Shown one piece after another: positions 41,271-48,440 of a stretch of 48,440 bases of DNA. The translations under genes and the position numbers were made by a program. Source of the DNA: Nonomuraea antri. Lineage in GTDB: Bacteria; Actinomycetota; Actinomycetes; Streptosporangiales; Streptosporangiaceae. Every line of letters begins with the position of its first letter. Position 1 is the first letter of the stretch. The DNA is taken from the NCBI RefSeq assembly GCF_013283785.1, contig NZ_JABCPZ010000058.1, positions 1-48,440 on the forward strand. Reading direction: 5' to 3'. The notes beneath the pieces were generated by a model that worked only from the letters and a program-made list of their open reading frames with translations, did no database searches and had not been told where the DNA came from.

Positions 41271-43535
41271 ATGGACTACGGTCATCCACTGCGCTTCGGC
41301 GCCCTCGCCGCCGCCGGTGACGGCTCGCCGCGCGACGCGGTCGAGACGGCGGTGCTCGGCGAGGAGCTGGGCCTGGACCTGGTCGCCTTCCCCGACCCCG
41401 CCGAGCAGGGGCCGGACGGCTGGACGCTGCTGAGCTGGGCCGCCGCCCGCACCCGCACCATCGGCCTGACGGCCACGCTGAACGCGGCGCTGCGCCCGCC
41501 CGCCGTCGTCGCCCGCGCCGCAGCCGGCCTTGACCTGCTCACCGGCGGCCGGGTCGAACTCACCCTGGACGCCCACGCGACAGTCCCGGGCACGCAGGGG
41601 TTGACGTCCGATGCGGTGGCGGCGGCCGGTGAGGCCATCGACGTCATCCGGGGCATCTGGTCCGCCGCCGACGACTCCCCGCTGCACGTCGAGGGCCGGC
41701 ACCACCAGGTCAAGGGCGCGGAACGCGGCCCCGCGCCCGCGCACACCATCCCGCTCTGGCTCGCCGCCCGCGACGCGCCCGCGCTCAGGCTCACCGGGGA
41801 GAAGGCCGACGGCTGGCTGACCGTCCTGGACGCCGACCCGGCCCAATCCGCCGAGCCCGGCAACGGCGGCGCTGCGGGGCCCGCGTGGGCCGGGCGGGTG
41901 GCGCGGTTGCGTGAGCGGCAGGCGCTGATCGACGCCGCCGCCACCGCCGGCGGCCGTGACCCGCGCGAGATCCGCCGCCTGGCCGTCATCCCCGGCACCG
42001 GCGCCACCCCCGACAAGGGCTGGGTGGACGCCCTGCTGCCGCTGGTCATGGAGGCAGGGCTGAGCACGTTCCTGCTGGACACCGGCGACCCCGCCGCGCT
42101 GCGCGGCTTCGGCGAGGAGGTCGTCCCGGTGCTGCGCGAGGCCGTCGCCGCCGAGCGCGCGCTGCGCGGCACCGTCGTCGGCGTCCCGCCCGGCCGCGCC
42201 GTGCGCAGCCGCCGCCACCCCGGCATCGACTACGACCGGGTGCCCGCCTCGCTGGCGCGGACCGCCGTCGAACCCGGCGACGCCGCCTACCCGGACGTGC
42301 GCTCCACCTACGTCCGCGGCGGCGCGCCCGGCCTGGTGCTGCGGCCTGGCAGCCCGTCCGAGGTGGCCGACGCGCTCGCCTTCGCCCGCGCCCAGCCGGT
42401 GGGGCTGTCGCTGCGCAGCGGCGGCCACGGCATCAGCGGCCGCTCGACCAACCGCGGCGGCATCGTCATCGACCTGGGCCGGCTCAACACCATCGAGGTC
42501 CTGGACGAGGCCACCCGCCTGGTCCGCGTCGGCCCCGGCGCCCGCTGGGGCGAGGTGGCGGCGGCGCTGGCCCCGTACGGGTGGGCGCTCAGCTCGGGCG
42601 ACTACGGCGGGGTGGGCGTGGGCGGCCTGGCCACCGCGGGCGGCATCGGCTGGCTGGCCCGCGCGCACGGCCTGACCATCGACCACCTGCGCGCCGCCGA
42701 ACTGGTGCTGGCCGACGGCAGCCACGTGCGCGCCGACGCGAACGAGCACCCCGACCTGCTGTGGGCGGTACGCGGCGCGGGCGCCGGCTTCGGCGCCGTC
42801 ACCGCCTTCGAGTTCCAGGCCGACGAGGTGGGGGACATCGGGTTCGCCCAGCTCGTCTTCGACGCGAGCGACACCGCCGGCTTCCTGGAACGGTGGGGCG
42901 CCACGATCGAGGCGGCGCCGCGCGCGCTGACCGCCTTCCTCATCATCGGCGGCGCCCGCCCCGGGCAGCCGTTGATCGCCCAGGCCATGGCCGTGGTCGA
43001 CAGCGACGACCCGGACACCGTCATCGACCTGCTGCAACCGCTGGCCGCGACCGCGCCGCTGCTGGACCACTCGGTGCGGATCCTGCCGTACCAGGCGATC
43101 ATGCACGCGCCGTCCGGGCCGCACCACGGGCAGGGCGAGCCGGTCAGCCGCTCCGCGCTGGCCGAGCACCTCACGCCGGGCCTGGCCGCGGCCGCCGCCC
43201 GCCTGGTCGGGGACGGCACGTCGTACTTCTTCCAGATCCGCTCCGTCGGCGGGGCGGTCGCCGACGTCCCGCCCGAGGCCACCGCGTACGCGCACCGGTC
43301 GGCCAACTTCTCGCTGGTCGCCTTCGGTTCCAGCAGGACCCGGCTGGACCGGGCCTGGGACGCGATGAGCGAGCACTTCACCGGCCTGTACACCACCTTC
43401 GAGACCGACCGGCGGCCGGAACGCCTCACCGACGCCTACCCGCCCGCCACGCTGCGGCGGCTGCGCGAGCTCAAACGCCGCTACGACCCCGGCAACGTCT
43501 TCCGCGACAACTTCGTCATCGACCCGGCGGAGTGA
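41271..43535 (+). CDS. Fusion of LLM oxidoreductase and BBE-like FAD oxidase
   Basis: Protein of 754 aa. Residues 1-310 are a second LLM domain (LGLDLVAFPDPAEQGPDGW, LTGEKADGWLTVLD), clearly related to the preceding gene. Residues 320-754 are a berberine-bridge/6-hydroxynicotine-oxidase-type FAD domain with SGGHGISGRSTN carrying His386, the expected covalent flavin link, and the C-terminal YDPGNVFRDNF motif. The second flavin-linking Cys of bicovalent members is absent (GGVGVGGLATAGG). The ATG at 41271 follows GGGGAGTG; no stop interrupts the join. It overlaps the convergent gene at 43516 by 20 bp. Two flavin chemistries on one chain suggest sequential or channelled oxidation. Confidence 0.88.
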   Translation: MDYGHPLRFGALAAAGDGSPRDAVETAVLGEELGLDLVAFPDPAEQGPDGWTLLSWAAARTRTIGLTATLNAALRPPAVVARAAAGLDLLTGGRVELTLDAHATVPGTQGLTSDAVAAAGEAIDVIRGIWSAADDSPLHVEGRHHQVKGAERGPAPAHTIPLWLAARDAPALRLTGEKADGWLTVLDADPAQSAEPGNGGAAGPAWAGRVARLRERQALIDAAATAGGRDPREIRRLAVIPGTGATPDKGWVDALLPLVMEAGLSTFLLDTGDPAALRGFGEEVVPVLREAVAAERALRGTVVGVPPGRAVRSRRHPGIDYDRVPASLARTAVEPGDAAYPDVRSTYVRGGAPGLVLRPGSPSEVADALAFARAQPVGLSLRSGGHGISGRSTNRGGIVIDLGRLNTIEVLDEATRLVRVGPGARWGEVAAALAPYGWALSSGDYGGVGVGGLATAGGIGWLARAHGLTIDHLRAAELVLADGSHVRADANEHPDLLWAVRGAGAGFGAVTAFEFQADEVGDIGFAQLVFDASDTAGFLERWGATIEAAPRALTAFLIIGGARPGQPLIAQAMAVVDSDDPDTVIDLLQPLAATAPLLDHSVRILPYQAIMHAPSGPHHGQGEPVSRSALAEHLTPGLAAAAARLVGDGTSYFFQIRSVGGAVADVPPEATAYAHRSANFSLVAFGSSRTRLDRAWDAMSEHFTGLYTTFETDRRPERLTDAYPPATLRRLRELKRRYDPGNVFRDNFVIDPAE

Positions 43536-44409
43536 CCTGGCCGGCGTCGCGGGACTCGATGGCGTGGACGACCCCCGCCATGTCGAGATCGCCGTGCCCG
43601 AGCGCGAGCGCCTCACCGAACAGGGCGTGACAGACGTCCAGCAGCGGTGAGGCCACCCCGGACGCCCGCGCCGCCTCGGCGATCAGCCGGTTGTTCTTCA
43701 GCACGTCGGCGAGCGCCGCCTGCGGCGCGAAGTCCCGGTCGGCCAGTTTGCGCGCCTTGGCCCGTGAGACGGCGCTGGCCATCGGGCCCGAGTCGAGCAC
43801 GCGCAGCAGCCGCTCCAGGTCGAGGCCGTGCCGGTCGGCGAAGTGCACGGACTCCGACAGCCCGGTCACCATGGTGATCAGGAAGATGTTCACCGCGAGC
43901 TTCATCAGCAGCCCGCCGGGGACCGGCCCGCACTCGACCGTCTCGTGGCACATCGGGCCGAGCAGCGGGCGCACCCGGGCGACGGCGTCCGGCTCCCCGG
44001 CCAGCATCGCCACCAGGTGCCCGGCCCGGGCGGGCTCGCGCGAGCCCGACACGGGCGCCTCGACGTAGCCGGCGCCGGCCGCCCGCAGGTCCGACTCCAG
44101 GCCGGCGGAGTAGACGGGCGAGGTGGTGCCCATGTGCACGATCGTCCGGCCGGCCACCCCGGCGGCGACCGTGCCCGCGCGGCGGCCGAGCACGGCGTCG
44201 ATCGCGTCGCCGTCGGACAGCATGAGGAAGATCACCTCCGCCCGCTCGAACACCTCGGCCGGGCCGTCGGCCACCTTCGCGCCCGCCGCGCCCACCGGCT
44301 CGGCCCGGCTCGCGGTGCGGTTCCAGACGACCAGCGGGGTGCCCGCCCTGGCCAGGTTGAGCGCCATGGGCAGCCCCATGAGCCCGAGACCGATGAAACC
44401 GACGTCCAT
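43516..44409 (-). CDS. Beta-hydroxyacid dehydrogenase / imine-reductase-like NAD(P) enzyme
   Basis: Protein of 297 aa of the 6-phosphogluconate dehydrogenase-like family. Rossmann motif GFIGLGLMGLPMALNLARAG at the N-terminus, substrate motif VEAPVSGSREPARAG, and catalytic Lys in GLLMKLAVNIF. Start ATG 44409 has a strong AGGAGGGGGA site. It is convergent with the fused flavoprotein. The substrate cannot be read; 3-hydroxyisobutyrate-type, tartronate-type and imine substrates all occur in the family. Confidence 0.9.
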   Translation of the reverse strand: MDVGFIGLGLMGLPMALNLARAGTPLVVWNRTASRAEPVGAAGAKVADGPAEVFERAEVIFLMLSDGDAIDAVLGRRAGTVAAGVAGRTIVHMGTTSPVYSAGLESDLRAAGAGYVEAPVSGSREPARAGHLVAMLAGEPDAVARVRPLLGPMCHETVECGPVPGGLLMKLAVNIFLITMVTGLSESVHFADRHGLDLERLLRVLDSGPMASAVSRAKARKLADRDFAPQAALADVLKNNRLIAEAARASGVASPLLDVCHALFGEALALGHGDLDMAGVVHAIESRDAGQVTPPGR

Positions 44410-44484
44410 GCTCCCCCTCCTGCGTTGCGCGGGGCACCGTTGTACGCCGGCGGGAGCACCCGCGTCTTGAACGCTGGTGCGGGG

Positions 44485-45624
44485 TCAGTGCCGTTCCTGG
44501 CGGGGGAGCACCACCTCGGCCAGCAGCAGCTGCACCGCGGCCGCCGCCGGGATGGCCAGCAGCGCGCCCACCACGCCCAGCAGCGCGCCGCCGATGAGCG
44601 CGGCCACGATGGTGGTGGCGGCGGGCACGTCCACCGACGACTTCATCACCCTGGGCGCGATCAGATAGTTCTCGACCTGCTGGTAGACGACGAAGAAGAC
44701 CAGCGTGGCGATCGCCACCGCGGGCGAGACGAACAGCGCGACCAGCGTGGCCACCCCCGCCCCGATGAACGCCCCGATCATCGGGATCAGGTCGGTGACC
44801 GCCACGATGATCGCCAGGGCCAGCGCGTACGGCACCCCGGCGATGGACAGGAACACGAACGTCGTCACCCCGGCGATCAGGGAGATGAGCAGGTTGCCCG
44901 CCACGTACCCGCCGACCTTGTCGAGGATCTCGTCACCCAGCAGCCTGGCCCGGTCGCGGCGGCTGCGCGGGATCAGCCGGTAGCCGGTGCGGGTGATCGA
45001 CGGCAGCGCGGCCAGGAAGTACAGGGTCAGGATCAGCACGGTCAGGCCGGAGAACACGGCGCTGACCACCACGGCCGCCACCCCCAGCAGGCCGCCGAAC
45101 AGCTGGCGGCCGATCTCGCCGCTCGTCAGGTACTGCTGGGCGCGTTCGAGCAGGCCGAACCGCTGGTCGAGCTCGCGGATCTGCGCGTTGTCCTGCAAAG
45201 TCGCGATGTAGGTGGGCAGCCGTCTGACGAACTCGCCCGCCTGCTCCGACACGGCCGGCACCAGGGCCAGCGCGAAGACGGCGAAGAAGACGATCACGCC
45301 GAGGAACACCACCGTGATCGCCCACGCCCTGGCCAGGCCGCGCCGTCCCAGCCACCGCACCACCGGGTTGAGCCCGACGGCGAGGAACAGCGAGATGAGG
45401 ATGAGGATCAGCACCGACGCGGTCGCCGACAGCGCCTGCACCAGCAGCCAGGCGGTGAGCACGCCGAGCGCGGCGGTGAAGCCGAAGGAGAACGGGCTGC
45501 TCCCGAACGGCCGCGCGGGCCGCTCGGGCCGTTCCGGCAACCCGAGCAGTTCCGGCGGTCGCGGCGACGGCGCCTGCGGTGGCGGTTCCGTCGGCTGCGG
45601 GGGTCTGGGCGAGGTCTCGGGCAC
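44485..45624 (-). CDS. AI-2E-family membrane transporter
   Basis: Membrane protein of 379 aa. A Pro-rich cytosolic N-terminus (about 1-42) precedes about eight hydrophobic segments, including SVLILILISLFLAVGLNPVV and the family stretch LIPMIGAFIGAGVATLVAL. GTG start at 45624 with GAGGAG 5 nt upstream. Members export small molecules or act as antiporters; AI-2 itself is known only for TqsA. It lies 69 bp after the TetR stop, so the regulator may control it. Confidence 0.88.
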   Translation of the reverse strand: MPETSPRPPQPTEPPPQAPSPRPPELLGLPERPERPARPFGSSPFSFGFTAALGVLTAWLLVQALSATASVLILILISLFLAVGLNPVVRWLGRRGLARAWAITVVFLGVIVFFAVFALALVPAVSEQAGEFVRRLPTYIATLQDNAQIRELDQRFGLLERAQQYLTSGEIGRQLFGGLLGVAAVVVSAVFSGLTVLILTLYFLAALPSITRTGYRLIPRSRRDRARLLGDEILDKVGGYVAGNLLISLIAGVTTFVFLSIAGVPYALALAIIVAVTDLIPMIGAFIGAGVATLVALFVSPAVAIATLVFFVVYQQVENYLIAPRVMKSSVDVPAATTIVAALIGGALLGVVGALLAIPAAAAVQLLLAEVVLPRQERH

Positions 45625-45693
45625 GGCGGCTCCTCGGAGGTGGCCATCCTCCTGCCCGGGAAAACCGCCGGCGCACCTGCCGGACCCCGTGAT

Positions 45694-46308
45694 CTACTTT
45701 GTAAAGGCGCCGGGCCGGTGCTCCAGCGAGAAGCGGACGAGGTAGGCGCGGGCCAGCTCCTTGGTCTCGGCGATGACCAGCGCGTCGCCCGCCGGATCGT
45801 CGCGGAAGGCGTAACGCAGCACCGCGTCGCACGCCTCCACCGCGATGCGCAGCGCCCGCTGGAAGTCCGGGCCGACCGGCGCGCCCAGGTGCTCGGTGAG
45901 CAGCGCGGCCAGGCGCAGGCTGAGCGCCTCGCTGCTGCCGAAGTCCATCGTGGCGAACCCGGCGACGCCGCGCCGCATCGTCACGTACTCGTCCACGACC
46001 AGGTCGACCACGGCGTTCCAGTCGCGTCCGGTGCGGGGCAGCCGGGTGGCCAGGCGGTCGCTGTACTGCTCCATGTTGCGTTCGCCGAGCGCGGTCACCA
46101 GGGCGCGCTTGTCGCGGAAGAAGCGGTAGAGCGAGCCGATCGGCACGCCGGCGCGCTGGGCGACCGCGCGGGTGGTCAGGTCGTCGTAGCCGACCTCGTC
46201 CAGCAGCGCGGCGCACGCGTCGACGATGCGGTCGAGCCGCTCGGCGCTGCGCCGCTGCACCGGCGCGCGCCGCAGCGGCGCGCTCTCCTCACGGGCCTGC
46301 GCCCCCAT
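45694..46308 (-). CDS. TetR-family transcriptional regulator
   Basis: Repressor of 204 aa. The N-terminal helix-turn-helix (about residues 22-66) includes LTTRAVAQRAGVPIGSLYRF followed by FRDKRALV. The rest is the helical ligand domain. ATG 46308 is chosen for the AGAGG site 5 nt upstream; the frame extends to 46347 with two earlier ATGs. It precedes the AI-2E transporter on the same strand and follows the membrane protein at 46364. The ligand is unknown. Confidence 0.92.
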   Translation of the reverse strand: MGAQAREESAPLRRAPVQRRSAERLDRIVDACAALLDEVGYDDLTTRAVAQRAGVPIGSLYRFFRDKRALVTALGERNMEQYSDRLATRLPRTGRDWNAVVDLVVDEYVTMRRGVAGFATMDFGSSEALSLRLAALLTEHLGAPVGPDFQRALRIAVEACDAVLRYAFRDDPAGDALVIAETKELARAYLVRFSLEHRPGAFTK

Positions 46309-46363
46309 GCACACCTCTTCTTCGCGTCGGCGCGCCATGATCGGCACGCCCCGAGTGCAGAGC

Positions 46364-47698
46364 CTATGCCGCGAGCAGCAAGGTCAATCCGCCGAGTGTG
46401 TAGCAGACCATGAGGACGAACAGCGGGATCTGCCCCGCCACGGCCCTGGCCGGGGCGAACAGCCGCACCGACCGGTCGTGCGCGGCGATCACGCCGAGCA
46501 CGTGCCCGGCCACGATGGACAGCACCTGCACGGTGGCGATCGTGCCGGGGCCGACGACGGACTCGTCCACGGTGCGCGCGGCGGTGCCGAACAGGTCCAG
46601 GCCGGTGTCCAGCGGGTCCGAGGCCAGGATGAACGCCCGCTGCCCCTCGATGACCAGCAGCGAGAAGTAGTGGGCGACCAGGTAGCCGACCGCGATCGGC
46701 ACCAGCGAGTGGGCGAACGCGCCCAGTTCGCCGCGCCGGCCCAGGCCCCGCGCTCCCGAGCCGATGAGCCCGGCGACCGCGATGCACGCCGCGTACAGCA
46801 GGGCGACCCCGGCGACGGCGGCGAGCAGGCCGAGGGTGCCGGTGGCGGTCGGTCCGATGGCGGCGGTCTGCAGGGTGTTGACCCAGGTGGGGGCATCGGA
46901 GAAGCCGTCGTACGCGGTGGAGGCGAGCATGACGCACACGGTCGCGACCAGCCCGGGCGCGGGGCGCACCGCGTCCAGGCCGTGGAACGGGTTGCGCAGC
47001 ACGAGCCTGCCGTCGGCGCGGCGGCCGAGCGGGGCGAGCCGGCCGATCAGCGCCGAGTACGCCTCGAACGCGTCGCACCTGTCGAACCAGCGCGGCCCGT
47101 ACGCCAGCGCCCCGGCCAGGTGGACGACGGCGTAGCAGCCGAAGAACGCCAGCATGGACGCGTTGGCGGCGGGCTCGGGCGCGACCAGTTCCAGCCAGGT
47201 GAATGCGAGCAGCCCGGCCGCGGCCGGCCAGTACCCGAGCCGGGCGGGCGGCTCCCTGCCGGAGTCGGCCGCGGACCGGCGCAGCATCCGCGACAGGGCC
47301 AGGTGCAGCGTCCGCAGCGGGTTGACCAGCCGCCACACCGGCCCGAGCAGCAGCGACGCGGGCACCAGCCCGACCCAGAACACGACGTAGACGAACGTGG
47401 CCGCCGGGTTGCGTTCCGGGTCGTCCGGCCCGAACAGCGCCGCGACCAGCGTGAACGCGGCGCCCAGCAGGCCGAGCGCGCGCAGCGCGGTCCTCGTCGC
47501 GGGGGCGTCGGCGAGCCGTCGCAACGGTTCGGGCAGCGCCCGGCCGGCCTCGCGCCCGCGGAACCTGGACTCGGCCCACAACACGGCCAGGCCGAGGAAC
47601 GACACGAGCAACGCGGCCAGCGCCCCCGCGAACGCGTAGAACGCGGGGATGGGCAGGTCGTGCCGCGACCCGATCCCGTGGGCCAGGATCTCGCTCAT
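46364..47698 (-). CDS. Polytopic membrane protein (type often annotated fenitrothion hydrolase)
   Basis: Integral membrane protein of 444 aa with about ten hydrophobic segments and GPVWRLVNPLRTLH and VLRNPFHGLDAVRPAPG loops, a combination I recall from actinobacterial proteins carrying the doubtful label fenitrothion hydrolase. No catalytic motif supports hydrolase activity. It lies 28 bp after a cupredoxin-like secreted-type protein, the usual neighbour, so copper or redox handling at the membrane is plausible. Function unknown. Confidence 0.8.
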   Translation of the reverse strand: MSEILAHGIGSRHDLPIPAFYAFAGALAALLVSFLGLAVLWAESRFRGREAGRALPEPLRRLADAPATRTALRALGLLGAAFTLVAALFGPDDPERNPAATFVYVVFWVGLVPASLLLGPVWRLVNPLRTLHLALSRMLRRSAADSGREPPARLGYWPAAAGLLAFTWLELVAPEPAANASMLAFFGCYAVVHLAGALAYGPRWFDRCDAFEAYSALIGRLAPLGRRADGRLVLRNPFHGLDAVRPAPGLVATVCVMLASTAYDGFSDAPTWVNTLQTAAIGPTATGTLGLLAAVAGVALLYAACIAVAGLIGSGARGLGRRGELGAFAHSLVPIAVGYLVAHYFSLLVIEGQRAFILASDPLDTGLDLFGTAARTVDESVVGPGTIATVQVLSIVAGHVLGVIAAHDRSVRLFAPARAVAGQIPLFVLMVCYTLGGLTLLLAA

Positions 47699-47726
47699 CG
47701 AACCACCGTCCGGGCCGGGATCTCGC

Positions 47727-48440
47727 TCATCGGACGACCAGCTGGGTCAGGACGAGGCCGGAGTCGTGCGTCTCCACCTCGAACAGCCCGCTCTTGTCCG
47801 CGGTGAACTCGATCACGGCCGGAGTGCCGGGGGTGAGGGGGCGTTCCAGGTCGAAGCCGTGGACGTGCACGGTGTCGGCCCGGTCGCCGGTGACCTCCAG
47901 CCGTACCCGGTCGCCCCGGCCGACCTCGACCCGGCCGGGCGGCGGGGTGACCTGGCCGCCGCTGATCCGCACCGCGACGGTGACCGCGGCGCCGGCCGGG
48001 GCGGTGGTGTCCTTGGGTTCTTCGACGGTCCCTTCGACGGTGGCGGTGCCCTCCACCGGCTTGCCCGCCACCGACCAGAGCGTGTGGTCGTCGGCGCTGA
48101 GCCGGACGGTCAGCGTGTGCGGCCCGGCCGGGACCGCGTCGGCGGGCAGGTGGTGCCAGGGCGCGTACAGGCGGGCGATCTTCTTACCGTCCAGGTACAG
48201 GTGGGCGTGCCCGGTGCCGGGCAGTGCGGCGCCGCCGACGCTGTCGGGGGTGAACGCGAACCGTTCGGTGACCAGGTGCAGGTTCCAGCCCGAGTCGCTG
48301 TCGGGGCGCACCTCCAGGCGTACCGAGGGGGCCTCGGCGGCGGGCACGTCGCGGGTGCGGTGGTCGCCGTGGGCGTGCGGCGGCCCGGGGGTGCCCGCGG
48401 AGGCGGTGGCGGGGGCGTGGTCGGTGCCTGGCCGGTGATG
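47727..48440 (-). CDS. Cupredoxin-like protein, partial (5' end outside window)
   Basis: The open frame runs through the window edge, so the start and any signal peptide are missing; 237 codons are visible. The part nearest the start is His-rich (HHRPGTDHAP, HAHGDH). Then come a domain with WNLHLVTERFAFTPDSVGG and LYAPWHHLPADAVPAGPH, and a C-terminal beta-domain (VEVGRGDRVRLEVTGD, DTVHVHGFDLERPL, ADKSGLFEVETHDSGL). It resembles cupredoxins but lacks the usual copper Cys, so copper binding would rely on His. The ATG-containing GGATCTCGCTCATCG block at its stop is duplicated at the next gene's start (47686-47700 and 47719-47733). Confidence 0.8.
   Translation of the reverse strand, partial: HHRPGTDHAPATASAGTPGPPHAHGDHRTRDVPAAEAPSVRLEVRPDSDSGWNLHLVTERFAFTPDSVGGAALPGTGHAHLYLDGKKIARLYAPWHHLPADAVPAGPHTLTVRLSADDHTLWSVAGKPVEGTATVEGTVEEPKDTTAPAGAAVTVAVRISGGQVTPPPGRVEVGRGDRVRLEVTGDRADTVHVHGFDLERPLTPGTPAVIEFTADKSGLFEVETHDSGLVLTQLVVR

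Noticed and set aside
1..48440. CRISPR arrays, tRNA/rRNA genes and insertion sequences
   Set aside because: I found no regularly spaced repeats, cloverleaf-type sequence, transposase frame or IS-like termini. The inverted and direct repeats seen are single-site regulatory or terminator structures.

Overview
The window is high-GC actinobacterial DNA (G/C in nearly every third codon position, GTG and TTG starts, dense ATGA/GTGA gene overlaps, frequent AGG arginine codons). A member of the Streptosporangiales such as Nonomuraea or a relative is my guess from style only. Most of the window is specialised metabolism. No tRNA, rRNA, CRISPR array, transposase or integrase was seen.

Layout. (1) 1-3336: a NarL/DesK-type two-component system whose sensor kinase is two complete kinases fused head to tail, with a 26-bp perfect inverted repeat at the window edge. 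(2) 3373-7317, minus strand: a TOMM (azol(in)e RiPP) operon made of a 54-aa candidate precursor peptide, a fused E1-like/YcaO cyclodehydratase and a SagB-type flavin dehydrogenase. A 41-aa basic peptide and a LysR regulator read the other way from a shared control region. (3) 8702-22227: an amino-group-carrier-protein (AmCP) pathway on two divergent operons. The minus operon (15262 to 8702) encodes an HK97-fold encapsulin-like shell protein, a sulfotransferase, an atypical SDR, a LysZ-LysK fusion, and CysD/CysN for activated sulfate. The plus operon (15500 to 22227) encodes LysW, LysX, LysY, a split transketolase, an acyl ligase and an acyl-CoA dehydrogenase. (4) 22302-24462: a CGNR zinc-finger regulator and a DHA2 MFS exporter. 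(5) 24636-39552: an aryl-acid/benzoxazole-type pathway with DAHP synthase, salicylate synthase, an ADIC synthase/isochorismatase/dehydrogenase trio expected to give 3-hydroxyanthranilate, a salicylate-type AMP ligase and aryl carrier protein, two KAS III-like acyltransferases, an amidohydrolase of the benzoxazole-closing kind, an A-T NRPS module and a flavin hydroxylase. (6) 39707-48440: a MarR regulator, LLM oxidoreductases (one fused to a BBE flavoprotein), a hydroxyacid dehydrogenase, an AI-2E transporter, a TetR regulator, a membrane protein and a partial cupredoxin-like protein. This part is probably outside the core clusters.

How the genes may work together. In region 3 the logic matches what is known for vazabitide and azinomycin AmCP pathways: LysX attaches an amino acid to LysW, LysZ/LysY reduce it to the semialdehyde, transketolase adds two carbons, an SDR and a sulfotransferase act on the carrier-bound chain, and LysK releases it. 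Sulfate is the known leaving group for aziridine closure in that family. The encapsulin-like gene heads the operon that makes the sulfated intermediate. In region 5, chorismate is drawn into salicylate and 3-hydroxyanthranilate, which the ligase, KAS III and amidohydrolase set could join into a caboxamycin-like 2-(2-hydroxyphenyl)benzoxazole. Whether regions 2, 3 and 5 make one hybrid product or are neighbours cannot be decided from sequence alone. Shared promoter elements tie the two halves of region 5 together and tie it to the CGNR/exporter pair.
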